Positions 1-7,918 of a stretch of 43,895 bases of DNA are shown here, piece after piece. The position numbers and the translations under genes are program-made. A model generated the notes under the pieces. That model worked only from the letters and a program-made list of their open reading frames with translations, searched no databases and had not been told where the DNA came from. The stretch's first letter is position 1; each line of letters starts with the position of its first letter. The DNA is from an uncultured Bacteroidota bacterium (lineage in GTDB: Bacteria; Bacteroidota; Bacteroidia; Flavobacteriales; Flavobacteriaceae), in assembly GCA_902581145.1 (NCBI GenBank), contig CACHNE010000011.1:1-43895 (forward strand), read 5' to 3'.

Positions 1-930
1 GTTAATTCAAAAGATGAATTAATAGAAATAGCCAATATAACTAAGGGTAAAAAGGTACTTTATTTGGGTGGTGGTAGTAATATTTTATTTACCAGAGATT
101 TTGATGGAATTGTTATTCATCTTAACATTAAGGGTATTCAATGTGAAAAAACAAATTCTGATGAAACTGTGGTACAAGCTAATGCAGGTGAAAATTGGAA
201 TAATTTTGTTGAATTTTGCATAAAAAATGATTTAGGTGGGATAGAAAATTTATCTATGATACCTGGAAATGTTGGTTCTGCACCTGTTCAAAATATAGGA
301 GCCTACGGAGTAGAACTCAGAGATGTTTTTTTGTCGTGTGAAGTATTTAATAAAAATGATTTTTCAATAAAAACATACAATCTAGAGAACTGTAAGTTTG
401 AGTACAGAAATTCAATTTTTAAAGAAAATAAAAATTTAATTATTCTTTCCATAAGACTTAAACTAAAAAATAAAAATCATAAAATTAACTCATCTTATGG
501 TGGAATAAATGATGAATTAAAAAAATTAAAAATATCAAAACCAACAATAAAAGATATCTCAAATGTAGTTTGCAGCATTAGAAAAAGAAAACTTCCAGAC
601 CCCAAAAAAATCGGTAATGCTGGTAGCTTTTTTAAGAATCCAGTTGTAAAAAAGGATAAGTTAGAATGGATTAAGAAATATTTTAATGATGTTCCATCGT
701 ACAAATTAGACGATAAAAATTATAAAATTCCTGCTGCATGGTTAATCGAATCTGCAGGTTTGAAAGGAAAAGAATTAGACGGATTCGGAATACACAAAAC
801 ACAGCCTCTGGTTCTTGTTAATTATGGAGGTGCTAAAGGTGAAGATATTTATAAACTCTCCCTCTCTATTAAAGAAATAATTTTTAAAATATTTAAAATA
901 GAATTGGAAACAGAAGTGAACATTATTTAA
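1..930 (+). CDS. murB: UDP-N-acetylenolpyruvoylglucosamine reductase MurB, 5' end cut by the window edge
   Basis: FAD-dependent enzyme that reduces UDP-GlcNAc-enolpyruvate to UDP-MurNAc with NADPH in cytoplasmic peptidoglycan precursor synthesis. The frame is open from base 1 (VNSKDELIEI...), so the start lies upstream; about 309 residues are visible and I estimate 20-40 are missing. Seen: the FAD-binding GGGSNILF, the PGNVGSAPVQNIGAYG segment, the YRNSIFK stretch typical of type I MurB, NAGSFFKNP with the proton-donating Ser, and a C-terminal ETEV carrying the catalytic Glu. The next gene starts 15 bp downstream on the same strand, so it probably leads a short operon. An internal TTG at 64 is not a credible start because it would cut into the FAD domain. 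Confidence 0.95.
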   Translation, partial: VNSKDELIEIANITKGKKVLYLGGGSNILFTRDFDGIVIHLNIKGIQCEKTNSDETVVQANAGENWNNFVEFCIKNDLGGIENLSMIPGNVGSAPVQNIGAYGVELRDVFLSCEVFNKNDFSIKTYNLENCKFEYRNSIFKENKNLIILSIRLKLKNKNHKINSSYGGINDELKKLKISKPTIKDISNVVCSIRKRKLPDPKKIGNAGSFFKNPVVKKDKLEWIKKYFNDVPSYKLDDKNYKIPAAWLIESAGLKGKELDGFGIHKTQPLVLVNYGGAKGEDIYKLSLSIKEIIFKIFKIELETEVNII

Positions 931-945
931 TAAATTTGAATTATT

Positions 946-1143
946 ATGGTACCTACAATAGTTACAATTTTAGTGCTTGGATTATGTGTTATGGGAATTA
1001 GCATAAAGATTTGGGCAAAAAAAGACGGTGAGTTTTCTGGAACTTGCGCAAGTCAAAATCCTTATTTAAATCAAGAAGGAGAAAACTGTGGTTTTTGTGG
1101 TAAAAGTCCCGATCAGTTCAAGGAGTGTAATGGGAAGAATTAA
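946..1143 (+). CDS. Small single-pass membrane protein with a four-cysteine tail
   Basis: 65-residue protein with one hydrophobic segment (residues about 3-23) followed by KIWAKKDGEF and a soluble tail. The tail carries Cys34, Cys48, Cys51 and Cys61; the CGFCGK core looks like a metal- or Fe-S-binding knuckle. From memory, similar short proteins (GTCASQ...NCGFCGK) occur in many Flavobacteriia, annotated only as membrane or secreted protein; their function is unknown to me. It follows murB by 15 bp and its last 14 bp overlap the start of the Nramp-like transporter, so translation of the two is probably coupled. Whether the tail faces the cytoplasm or periplasm is not clear; the Lys-rich junction after the helix favours the cytoplasm. 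Confidence 0.8.
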   Translation: MVPTIVTILVLGLCVMGISIKIWAKKDGEFSGTCASQNPYLNQEGENCGFCGKSPDQFKECNGKN

Positions 1144-2356
1144 TAGTTTTATAAAGAAACTGGGGCCTGGCTTATTATTTGCTGGAACTGCAATCGGAGT
1201 TTCTCATCTTGTTCAATCAACCAAGGCTGGCGCAGAATTTGGATTTGGTTTAACATGGGCACTTTTAATAGCAATTTTGCTAAAATATCCTTTTTTCAAA
1301 TTTGCTCCAAAATATAGTATTGCTACAAATGAAAGTGTTTTACACGGGTATCAAAAATTACATCCAATTATACCAATAATATTCTTCATAATTACTCTGG
1401 GAACTATGTTTACAATTCAAACTGCAGTAACAATTGTAACAGCTGGAATAGCAAATTCGATTTTTGGCAATATACTTTCCATTGAAGTTTGGACTCTGAT
1501 TATTTTATTTTTTTCATTTTTACTTTTAATTATAGGAAAATATAATATGCTAGACAAAGTGATAAAAATATTAATAATAACTCTAGCTGTAAGTACAATA
1601 TTATCGTTTTTATTTGCTGGTGCTAATTTCGAAGAAACTATCAATTTAGAGCAAGTATTCCCCAAAGAATCGGTTTCAATAGTTTTTCTAATAGCGTTTA
1701 TGGGTTGGATGCCGGCTCCTTTGGATGTATCAGTTTGGAATTCAATTTGGACCGTTGAAAAAATCAAACTACAAAAACAAAACTCTATTTCAAATTCAAT
1801 GTTTGATTTCAACCTTGGCTATTTTGGAACAGCTATACTCGGAATTTGTTTTATTGGAGTTGGATATTTTACAATTTATAATTCATCAGAAATATTAAGT
1901 GAATCAGCCGCAATATTTTCTGATCAACTGATTCGATTATACACTGATAATTTAGGTGATTGGTCATATTATTTAATTGCTTTTGCAGCTTTATCTACAA
2001 TGCTAAGCACTACCATAACTGCTTTAGATGCATCCCCCAGAGCTATGGGTATCACTACAGAGCTAATTTTGAATAAAGAAATAAGAAAAGGGTATCTATT
2101 TTGGGTAAGTATTTTATCTATTGGTACTTTAATTATATTTTTTGTTTTTACATCCCAAATGGGACTATTAATAAAAGTTGCTACAATTCTTTCTTTTTTA
2201 ACTGCACCATTTTTCGCAATAATTAACTATTTACTAATAACATCAAAACATACTCCTAAAGACTTTAGACCAAATATATTAATGCATATTTTAAGTATTA
2301 TTGGGATAATTTATCTTGTGGGATTTTCTGTATTCTTTTTAATAAAAGGTGTTTAA
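1130..2356 (+). CDS. Nramp-like (divalent metal transporter family) membrane protein with altered metal-site motifs
   Basis: 408-residue polytopic inner-membrane protein, roughly eleven hydrophobic segments, opening with GPGLLFAGTAI as Nramp proteins do. I chose ATG 1130 rather than the longer ORF at 1088: AAGGAG lies 4 bases upstream and the protein then begins MGRINSFIKKLGPG. Aligned to canonical Nramp TM1, the metal-binding DPGN position reads GVSH, with the following AGAEFG in register. The TM6 MPHN motif reads MPAP, keeping the methionine. The family fold is therefore clear, but the substrate is not: it may not move Mn2+/Fe2+ as classical MntH does. It overlaps the upstream Cys-rich mini-protein by 14 bp, suggesting a joint role. 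Confidence 0.85.
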   Translation: MGRINSFIKKLGPGLLFAGTAIGVSHLVQSTKAGAEFGFGLTWALLIAILLKYPFFKFAPKYSIATNESVLHGYQKLHPIIPIIFFIITLGTMFTIQTAVTIVTAGIANSIFGNILSIEVWTLIILFFSFLLLIIGKYNMLDKVIKILIITLAVSTILSFLFAGANFEETINLEQVFPKESVSIVFLIAFMGWMPAPLDVSVWNSIWTVEKIKLQKQNSISNSMFDFNLGYFGTAILGICFIGVGYFTIYNSSEILSESAAIFSDQLIRLYTDNLGDWSYYLIAFAALSTMLSTTITALDASPRAMGITTELILNKEIRKGYLFWVSILSIGTLIIFFVFTSQMGLLIKVATILSFLTAPFFAIINYLLITSKHTPKDFRPNILMHILSIIGIIYLVGFSVFFLIKGV

Positions 2357-2374
2357 GTTTTTAATTTTACTTAG

Positions 2375-2382
2375 TATCTTTG
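2375..2382 (+). promoter_or_regulatory. Promoter -7 box TATCTTTG for lipA
   Basis: Exact match to the Bacteroidota housekeeping -7 element TAnnTTTG, 18 bp after the transporter stop. No clear -33 TTG at the expected spacing. It predicts transcription starting near 2387, which rules out a TTG at 2384 as the lipA start codon. Confidence 0.6.
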
Positions 2383-2407
2383 ATTGTCTAATATTAATAT
2401 TAATTTC

Positions 2408-3376
2408 TTGAGTAATATTCTAGAAAATACAAAAGAAAATCTTTTTCAAATCGATATCCCTGACACTGATACCGTAATTAAGGAGCAAACAGAGTGGTTC
2501 AAAGTTGACCTGCCAAAAAAAGTAATTGAACATAAAAAAAAACCCGACTGGTTAAGAGTTAAGCTTCCAATTGGACCCAAGTATATAAAACTTAGAAAAC
2601 TAGTTGAGGAAAATAATTTACACACTATATGTACGTCTGGTAGCTGCCCTAATATGGGTGAATGTTGGGGCGAAGGTACTGCAACATTTATGATTCTTGG
2701 AAATATATGTACAAGATCATGTAAATTTTGCGGTGTTAAAACCGGAAAGCCACTACCTGTTGATTGGGAAGAAGCTGAAAAAGTTGCAAATAGTATTAGA
2801 ATAATGCAGATAAAACACGCTGTTTTAACTAGTGTTGACCGAGATGATTTGAGAGATGATATGGGAAGTAAATTTTGGGTAGAAACAATAAAAAAAATAA
2901 GAGAATTAAATCCAGGTATAACCCTTGAAGCATTGATTCCAGACTTTCAGGGAATTCATAAACATATTGACAGACTTGTAAATATAAAACCAGAGGTAAT
3001 TTCTCATAATATTGAGACCACCAGAAGATTAACTAAAGAAGTTCGTGTTCAAGCAAAATATGACAGAAGTATGGATGTACTTAAGTATATGAAAGAAAGC
3101 GGACAAAGAAGGACTAAATCAGGAATTATGCTTGGTTTAGGGGAAACTAAAGAAGAAGTTATTGAAACTATTCATGATTTAAAAAATGCAAAAGTTGATA
3201 TTGTAACTATAGGACAATACTTACAACCAAGCAAAAAACATCTTCAAGTTCAAAGATTTGTAACCCCAGATGAGTTTTTGGAATATAAAGAAATAGGTGA
3301 AAAATTAGGATTTAAACACTTTGAAAGCAGTGCACTAGTGAGATCATCATACAGAGCGAGAAAACATATTCAATAG
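2408..3376 (+). CDS. lipA: Lipoyl synthase LipA with N-terminal extension
   Basis: Radical-SAM enzyme inserting two sulfurs into octanoyl groups on lipoyl domains. Seen: the auxiliary-cluster motif CTSGSCPNMGEC, the radical-SAM triad CTRSCKFC, HAVLTSVDRDD, and the C-terminal RSSY whose Ser ligates the auxiliary cluster. No ATG precedes the conserved core. TTG 2384 lies upstream of the expected transcription start, so TTG 2408 (322 residues) is my choice; uncertain. The flavobacterial LipA sequences I remember begin close to the WLRVKLP motif; here about 46 extra residues precede it and contain two degenerate upstream copies of that motif. It runs convergently into lpxK with one base between the stops. 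Confidence 0.93.
   Translation: MSNILENTKENLFQIDIPDTDTVIKEQTEWFKVDLPKKVIEHKKKPDWLRVKLPIGPKYIKLRKLVEENNLHTICTSGSCPNMGECWGEGTATFMILGNICTRSCKFCGVKTGKPLPVDWEEAEKVANSIRIMQIKHAVLTSVDRDDLRDDMGSKFWVETIKKIRELNPGITLEALIPDFQGIHKHIDRLVNIKPEVISHNIETTRRLTKEVRVQAKYDRSMDVLKYMKESGQRRTKSGIMLGLGETKEEVIETIHDLKNAKVDIVTIGQYLQPSKKHLQVQRFVTPDEFLEYKEIGEKLGFKHFESSALVRSSYRARKHIQ
2438..2569 (+). repeat. lipA: Three-fold 18-residue periodic motif in the LipA N-terminus
   Basis: NLFQIDIP, EWFKVDLP and DWLRVKLP begin at residues 11, 29 and 47 of LipA (counting from TTG 2408), exactly 18 residues apart. Copies 2 and 3 match at 18 of 24 bases (from 2492 and 2546, 54 bp apart). The third copy is the conserved LipA segment; the first two lie in the extension. 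Confidence 0.6.
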
Positions 3377-3377
3377 A

Positions 3378-4370
3378 CTAAGTTATACTATCTCTTATTG
3401 TTTCTATGAAAATTTTCTCTTCTGAAATATCTACGCTTATCGGCAAATAATATAAATTTTCAATATTGAATTTCCTTAACTTAGAATAATCCTTTTCGGT
3501 TGTAATGGTAATGTTATCCCTGAATTTCACAATATCTTTTTCCTTGTAGTCAAAGTGGTCTGGATATTTAAAGTGTTCAACAGTTATATTCTTATCTTCT
3601 AGAAAACTTAATAAAACTTCAGAATTAACAATACCTGTTACTACGTTGACTTTTTTATTTGATAATTTCATAATATTCATTGTATCTCTAGAAGAATATA
3701 GTTCTTCCGAATAATTAATCTTGCTGAAAAAAATATTTTGATTAGGACTTAATTTAAGCCGATCAATTAAGTAATTTTTATCACTTTGAGAAAAATTTTC
3801 TGGGCATTTTGTTATTACAATTGAATCAGCTCTTTTGGAGCCTTTTTTTGATTCTCTTAGACTTCCCCTTGGAAATAAATAATCATTAAAGTATAAATTT
3901 GAGTAGTCTGATAATAATAATGAGTACGTGGGAATTACTTTTCTATGTTGGAAAGCATCGTCTAAAATAATTAGATTCACTCCATGCTCAATAAGTTTAT
4001 TAATACCTCGTCTTCTTTTTTTATCAACCGCTACACTAATATTTTTAAATTTTGAATAATATTGGAATGGCTCATCTCCAATAGAGTAAGCATCATCAAT
4101 TTTGGATGCTAAAATAAACCCTTTTGATTTTCGTTTGTATCCCCGGCTCAAAACACCAATCTTATATTCTTTAGAAAAATGATTTATCAGAAATTCCACC
4201 ATTGGTGTTTTTCCAGTGCCACCAACAGTTAGGTTCCCAACACTTATTATAGGGATATCAAAAGAGTATGATTTCAGTAATCCAAAATCATACAACTTAT
4301 TTCTTAAAAAAGTAATTAAATAAAATTGAAGGCTAAGTTTCCAATAAATTATTTTTTTTATCAATTTCAT
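3378..4370 (-). CDS. lpxK: Tetraacyldisaccharide 4'-kinase LpxK
   Basis: Membrane-associated kinase that phosphorylates the 4' position of the lipid A disaccharide, giving lipid IVA. 330 residues, the usual length. Seen: a hydrophobic N-terminal region, then SVGNLTVGGTGKTPMVEFLI with the Walker A P-loop (GGTGKTP), followed by LSRGYKRKSKGF and ILDDAFQHRKV, all LpxK signatures. The start at 4370 fits the family and lies 19 bp from the divergent Nif3 promoter box on the other strand. It marks the organism as a lipid A maker. Convergent with lipA (1 bp between stops). Confidence 0.95.
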   Translation of the reverse strand: MKLIKKIIYWKLSLQFYLITFLRNKLYDFGLLKSYSFDIPIISVGNLTVGGTGKTPMVEFLINHFSKEYKIGVLSRGYKRKSKGFILASKIDDAYSIGDEPFQYYSKFKNISVAVDKKRRRGINKLIEHGVNLIILDDAFQHRKVIPTYSLLLSDYSNLYFNDYLFPRGSLRESKKGSKRADSIVITKCPENFSQSDKNYLIDRLKLSPNQNIFFSKINYSEELYSSRDTMNIMKLSNKKVNVVTGIVNSEVLLSFLEDKNITVEHFKYPDHFDYKEKDIVKFRDNITITTEKDYSKLRKFNIENLYYLPISVDISEEKIFIETIRDSIT

Positions 4371-4389
4371 CTTAACTAAAGTAATTATT

Positions 4390-4397
4390 TATCTTTG
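4390..4397 (+). promoter_or_regulatory. Promoter -7 box TATCTTTG for the Nif3-like gene
   Basis: Exact TAnnTTTG box in the 44-bp gap between divergent lpxK and the Nif3-like gene. Predicted start near 4402 gives a leader of about 13 nt. An ATG at 4410 is out of frame and closes after three codons. Confidence 0.55.
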
Positions 4398-4414
4398 AAA
4401 TAAATAATTATGAG

Positions 4415-5509
4415 ATGTTAGTTAAAGATATAATCGATTTTTTAAATAGTTATGCTCCATTAGATTATTCCGAGGATTTTGATAACACAGGCCTCATCGT
4501 AGGTAGTAAAAATGATAAGGTTAATGGCATAATTATTTGTCTTGATGCAACAAAGGAAGTTGTTCAAGAAGCAATTGAATCAAATAAAAACCTCATAATT
4601 AGCTTTCATCCAATTATTTTTAACGGTTTAAAAAAACTTTCACCAGGTAATTATGTTAATGATTCAATTTTATTGGCTGTAAAAAATGATATTTCAATTT
4701 TTTCAATTCATACTGCATTAGACAATTCAATAAAGGGTGTAAATATGAAATTATGTGAAGTATTAGGGATAAATAATCCAAAAATATTGATGCCGAAAAC
4801 TAAAACAATAAAAAAGCTTACAACTTATATTCCTAAAAAAGATGCTGAGAATCTTAGAAAAAAATTATTTGGAATCGGTGCAGGTTCTATAGGCAAGTAC
4901 GAAAACTGTAGTTTTTCCTTTGAGGGAGTTGGAACGTTTAAAGGGAATAAAAATTCAAATCCCACTTTAGGAGTAAAACAAAAAGATACTGAATTAGATG
5001 AGGTATGTGTCAATATTACATTTTTAAAACATTTGGAAGAAATGGTATTGTTTGGCTTGAGAGAAGTTCACCCATATGAAGAAATTGCATATGAATTAAA
5101 TACCCTTGAGAATGTTAACGAAAATATTGGAATGGGAATGGTTGGCGAATTGAAGCAAGCAATTTCAGAAAAGGAACTTTTTGAATTAATCGAAAATAAA
5201 TTAGGATCAAAATTTTTAAAACATTCAAAACTCCTAAAAAAACCAATAAAAAAAATAGCAGTTTTAGGTGGTTCTGGTAGTTTTGGAATTGAAAAAGCCA
5301 TATCGGTTAATGCCGATGCATACATAACCTCTGATTTAAAATATCACGATTATTTTAAAGCAGAAGATTTAATTTTATTAGTTGATGTAGGGCATTATGA
5401 AAGCGAACAGTATACAAAAAATTTATTGTTTGATATTCTTACAAAAAAATTCCCTAATTTTGCAATCGCTTTAGCGAAAACAAATACGAACCCTGTTAAA
5501 TACAGATAA
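4415..5509 (+). CDS. Nif3-like dinuclear metal-centre hexameric protein
   Basis: Member of the NIF3/YbgI/YqfO family: toroidal hexamers with a two-metal site, of debated biochemical role (GTP cyclohydrolase I type 2-like annotations are common). 364 residues, the long form with a PII/CutA-like insert (about residues 130-235) between two Nif3 halves. Metal-ligand motifs seen: SFHPIIF, SIHTALDNS and, near the C-terminus, DVGHYESEQY. The first motif has a single His where many relatives have HH. It starts just after a TAnnTTTG promoter and ends one base before the coiled-coil gene's ATG, so the two are very probably cotranscribed and translationally coupled, an association I remember from other Bacteroidota. 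Confidence 0.92.
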   Translation: MLVKDIIDFLNSYAPLDYSEDFDNTGLIVGSKNDKVNGIIICLDATKEVVQEAIESNKNLIISFHPIIFNGLKKLSPGNYVNDSILLAVKNDISIFSIHTALDNSIKGVNMKLCEVLGINNPKILMPKTKTIKKLTTYIPKKDAENLRKKLFGIGAGSIGKYENCSFSFEGVGTFKGNKNSNPTLGVKQKDTELDEVCVNITFLKHLEEMVLFGLREVHPYEEIAYELNTLENVNENIGMGMVGELKQAISEKELFELIENKLGSKFLKHSKLLKKPIKKIAVLGGSGSFGIEKAISVNADAYITSDLKYHDYFKAEDLILLVDVGHYESEQYTKNLLFDILTKKFPNFAIALAKTNTNPVKYR

Positions 5510-5510
5510 A

Positions 5511-6290
5511 ATGGCCAAAAAGAAAGAACCTACTGTTGAGGAAAAATTAAGAGCTCTATACGATTTACAATTAATTGATTCAAGAATTGACAAAATTAGA
5601 GATATTAGAGGTGAACTTCCACTAGAAGTCAGAGATTTAGAAGATGAAATTGAGGGATTGAATAAAAGAATTGAAAAGTTAGATTTAAGCCTTAAAGAAT
5701 TAGATGACCAAATCTCTGCAAAGAAAAATTTAATTGAAGAAGCCAAAGCTTTAATGAAGAAGTATACTGAGCAACAAAAGAATGTTAGAAATAATCGTGA
5801 GTTTGATTCATTAACAAAAGAAACTGAATATCAGGAACTAGAGATTCAACTTGCTGAAAAAAATATAAAAGAATTTAAAGCTCAAATTGAACTTAAAAAT
5901 GAATCTGTTGAATCTGTAAAATCTACTCTTTCAGAAAAAACTGACCATTTAAAGCATAAAAAAGGTGAGCTTGATAACATTCTTAAAGAAACTGAAAAAG
6001 AAGAAAATATGTTGCTTGCCAAATCTGAAGATTACAAGAAACTGATTGAAGAAAGGTTATTATTTGCTTACGGTAAAATCAGAAGTAATGTGAAAAACGG
6101 ATTAGCTATTGTACCTATTGAAAGGGGTGCAGCAGGTGGCTCATACTTTACAATACCTCCTCAGGTTCAAATGGAAATAGCTTCTAGAAAAAAAATCATA
6201 ACTGATGAACACAGTGGTAGAATTTTAGTAGATGAGGTATTAGCAACTGAGCAAAAAGAAAAAATGGAAAAACTTTTTTCCAGTATTTAA
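5511..6290 (+). CDS. Coiled-coil protein of the C4-type zinc-ribbon (DUF164) family, zinc ligands lost
   Basis: 259 residues. Residues about 5-190 are a long charged coiled coil; the tail (about 195-259) corresponds to the C4 zinc ribbon of this family. Family members carry CGGC and CxxCGRIL; here the equivalent places read GAAGGSYF and DEHSGRIL, and the whole protein has no cysteine. The surrounding residues (IPPQVQMEI, RKKIITDE) are intact, so the fold seems kept without zinc. I recall flavobacterial relatives with the same change, so it is likely clade-wide rather than a local decay. Its function is poorly defined in the family; a nucleic-acid or ribosome-linked role has been suggested. 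Cotranscribed with the Nif3-like gene. Confidence 0.9.
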   Translation: MAKKKEPTVEEKLRALYDLQLIDSRIDKIRDIRGELPLEVRDLEDEIEGLNKRIEKLDLSLKELDDQISAKKNLIEEAKALMKKYTEQQKNVRNNREFDSLTKETEYQELEIQLAEKNIKEFKAQIELKNESVESVKSTLSEKTDHLKHKKGELDNILKETEKEENMLLAKSEDYKKLIEERLLFAYGKIRSNVKNGLAIVPIERGAAGGSYFTIPPQVQMEIASRKKIITDEHSGRILVDEVLATEQKEKMEKLFSSI

Positions 6291-6295
6291 ATAGA

Positions 6296-6937
6296 GTGAA
6301 AAAACTTTTTGTTTCCATATTTCTTTTTGGGTTATTTTACAGTTCATGTGCACAAGAAAAAAACAGTAGAATTCATCAAAATTTACAACCAATTTCTGTT
6401 AATGAGAAAGACGTGCACAAGGCCTACTTCGCAAGTGGATGTTTTTGGTGTGTTGAAGCTATTTATGAAAGTTTAATAGGAGTAAAAGAAGTAACCAGTG
6501 GTTATTCAGGTGGTGACACAAATAATCCAACGTATGGTTTAGTGAATACTAAATTAACAGGTCACGCTGAAACAATTGAAGTTGTTTATGATCCAAGTGA
6601 GATTTCTTTTTCAAATTTACTTGATGTTTACTTTGGTTCTCAAAATATAGATCAAATTAATGGTCAGGGACCTGATATGGGGCCACAATATAGATCAATC
6701 ATTTTTTATCAAAATAATAGACAAAAAACACTAATTGAATCCAAGATAGATAAGATTGAATCTGAAAAAAATCTTAAGGTCGCCGCAGAGGTATATCCCT
6801 TTAGAAAATTTTGGGTTGCTGAAAAATATCACCAAAATTTTAAAAAAAATAACCCAAACCATCCATACATAAAAAATGTCTCTGACCCAAGATTTAAAAA
6901 TTTCAAATTTAAATTTGAGGATTTGATTAAAGATTAA
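6296..6937 (+). CDS. msrA: Peptide-methionine (S)-S-oxide reductase MsrA, predicted lipoprotein
   Basis: Repairs oxidised methionine. 213 residues starting at GTG 6296, five bases after the preceding stop. Seen: an N-terminal hydrophobic signal ending in FYSSC (Cys18), a plausible lipobox, so the enzyme should be membrane-anchored outside the cytoplasm. The active site is GCFWC (Cys49 nucleophile, Cys52), followed by GYSGG, and PQYRS and KYHQNF further on. Apart from the lipid Cys, Cys52 is the only other cysteine, so recycling must use Cys52 or an external thiol. Position in a run with the Nif3-like and coiled-coil genes suggests one operon through the O-methyltransferase. Confidence 0.93.
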   Translation: MKKLFVSIFLFGLFYSSCAQEKNSRIHQNLQPISVNEKDVHKAYFASGCFWCVEAIYESLIGVKEVTSGYSGGDTNNPTYGLVNTKLTGHAETIEVVYDPSEISFSNLLDVYFGSQNIDQINGQGPDMGPQYRSIIFYQNNRQKTLIESKIDKIESEKNLKVAAEVYPFRKFWVAEKYHQNFKKNNPNHPYIKNVSDPRFKNFKFKFEDLIKD

Positions 6938-6943
6938 TCAAAA

Positions 6944-7585
6944 ATGGATTTTTCAAATAAAGAGATTTATAATTACATTGATAATCATTCTTCTGAAGAA
7001 AGTGATATTCTTTATGAATTAAGAAGAGAGACTGAATTAAAATGTTTGAATCCAATAATGCTTAGCGGAAAAATTCAGGGAAACTTTTTAGCAATTATTT
7101 CAAAATTAATAAAACCTTTCAATGTTCTTGAAATTGGAACATACACAGGATATTCAACATTGTGTATTGCTAAAGGTCTAAATCCAGGAGGTATGATTCA
7201 TACAATTGACAAGAATGAAGAGCTTTTACAAATACAAAATAAATATTTTGAGAAATCCGGTTTAAGAAATCAGATAAAACAATATACTGGGGATGCTTTA
7301 GCTATAATTCCTAAATTTAAATTTGATTTTGATATGGTATTTCTAGATGCTGATAAAGAAAATTATGTTAAGTATTTAGAACTTATCTTGCCGATATTAA
7401 AACCTGGTGGGGTTTTATTAACTGATAATGTTCTATGGCATGGAAAAATACTTGAAAGCTCTGAGAATCAAGATAGAGTAACCAGATTAATTGATAATTT
7501 CAATAAAAAAATTTTAGAGGATAAAAGTTTAAAAACTGTGATGCTTCCCATTCGAGACGGGATAAGTTTAACATTAAAATTATAG
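6944..7585 (+). CDS. SAM-dependent O-methyltransferase (catechol/caffeoyl-CoA OMT-like family)
   Basis: 213 residues, class I Rossmann methyltransferase of the Methyltransf_3 type. Seen: [16 protein letters not shown] (motif I, SAM binding), DKNEE after strand 2, [16 protein letters not shown] with the metal-binding Asp and the DADKxNY signature, and [12 protein letters not shown] with the second acidic ligand. Bacterial members methylate catechols or, in some cases (TrmR), tRNA cap-type uridine derivatives; the substrate here cannot be told. It begins 6 bp after msrA and its last 6 bp overlap the end of tatA on the other strand. Confidence 0.9.
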   Translation: MDFSNKEIYNYIDNHSSEESDILYELRRETELKCLNPIMLSGKIQGNFLAIISKLIKPFNVLEIGTYTGYSTLCIAKGLNPGGMIHTIDKNEELLQIQNKYFEKSGLRNQIKQYTGDALAIIPKFKFDFDMVFLDADKENYVKYLELILPILKPGGVLLTDNVLWHGKILESSENQDRVTRLIDNFNKKILEDKSLKTVMLPIRDGISLTLKL

Positions 7586-7852
7586 GTCTCTCTTAATTGA
7601 ACCTGATACCGAATCAATTTCAGATTTAACTTTATCTATTTCAGACTGGATTTGTTTGGTAATATCAGTATTTTTATCAATACCATCTGCAGAATTATTT
7701 ATCTCTTGTTTTATTTCATTAGTAGCATGTTTAATGTTATTAATTCCTTTACCAAGGTTTCTAGCAAAGTCAGGAATCTTATCCGCACCAAATAATAAAA
7801 CAACTATAAAAATTATAAAACCAATCTCAGGTCCACTGATAAATAAAAACAT
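7580..7852 (-). CDS. tatA: Twin-arginine translocase TatA/TatE subunit
   Basis: 90 residues: a short N-terminal transmembrane helix ([20 protein letters not shown]), the hinge with FGxxKIP, an amphipathic helix ([22 protein letters not shown]) and a charged, polar tail. This is the TatA architecture; it forms the pore-like assembly that moves folded proteins across the inner membrane. No tatC is nearby. A promoter-like box lies 20 bp upstream. The 3' end overlaps the O-methyltransferase stop by 6 bp. Confidence 0.93.
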   Translation of the reverse strand: MFLFISGPEIGFIIFIVVLLFGADKIPDFARNLGKGINNIKHATNEIKQEINNSADGIDKNTDITKQIQSEIDKVKSEIDSVSGSIKRDL

Positions 7853-7871
7853 AGTTTGATTAAGATTTATA

Positions 7872-7879
7872 CAAATATA
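7872..7879 (-). promoter_or_regulatory. Promoter -7 box TATATTTG for tatA
   Basis: CAAATATA on the + strand, i.e. TAnnTTTG reading toward tatA, with a predicted start near 7867 and a leader of about 15 nt. No matching -33 TTG seen. Confidence 0.5.
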
Positions 7880-7918
7880 ATGAGTAAGTTTATTTAACTA
7901 AAGTAACTCATAAAATTT

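Noticed and set aside
1088-1129. Upstream ORF extension of the Nramp-like gene (MVFVVKVPISS...)
   Set aside because: It is the out-of-frame shadow of the Cys-rich mini-protein; the ATG at 1130 has AAGGAG and matches the family start.
2384-2407. TTG 2384 as the lipA start
   Set aside because: It lies one base after the -7 box and before the predicted transcription start.
3823-3856. GCTC/GAGC hairpin followed by seven T on the + strand inside lpxK, possible lipA terminator
   Set aside because: Only a 4-bp stem and over 440 bp past the lipA stop; likely chance in AT-rich coding sequence.
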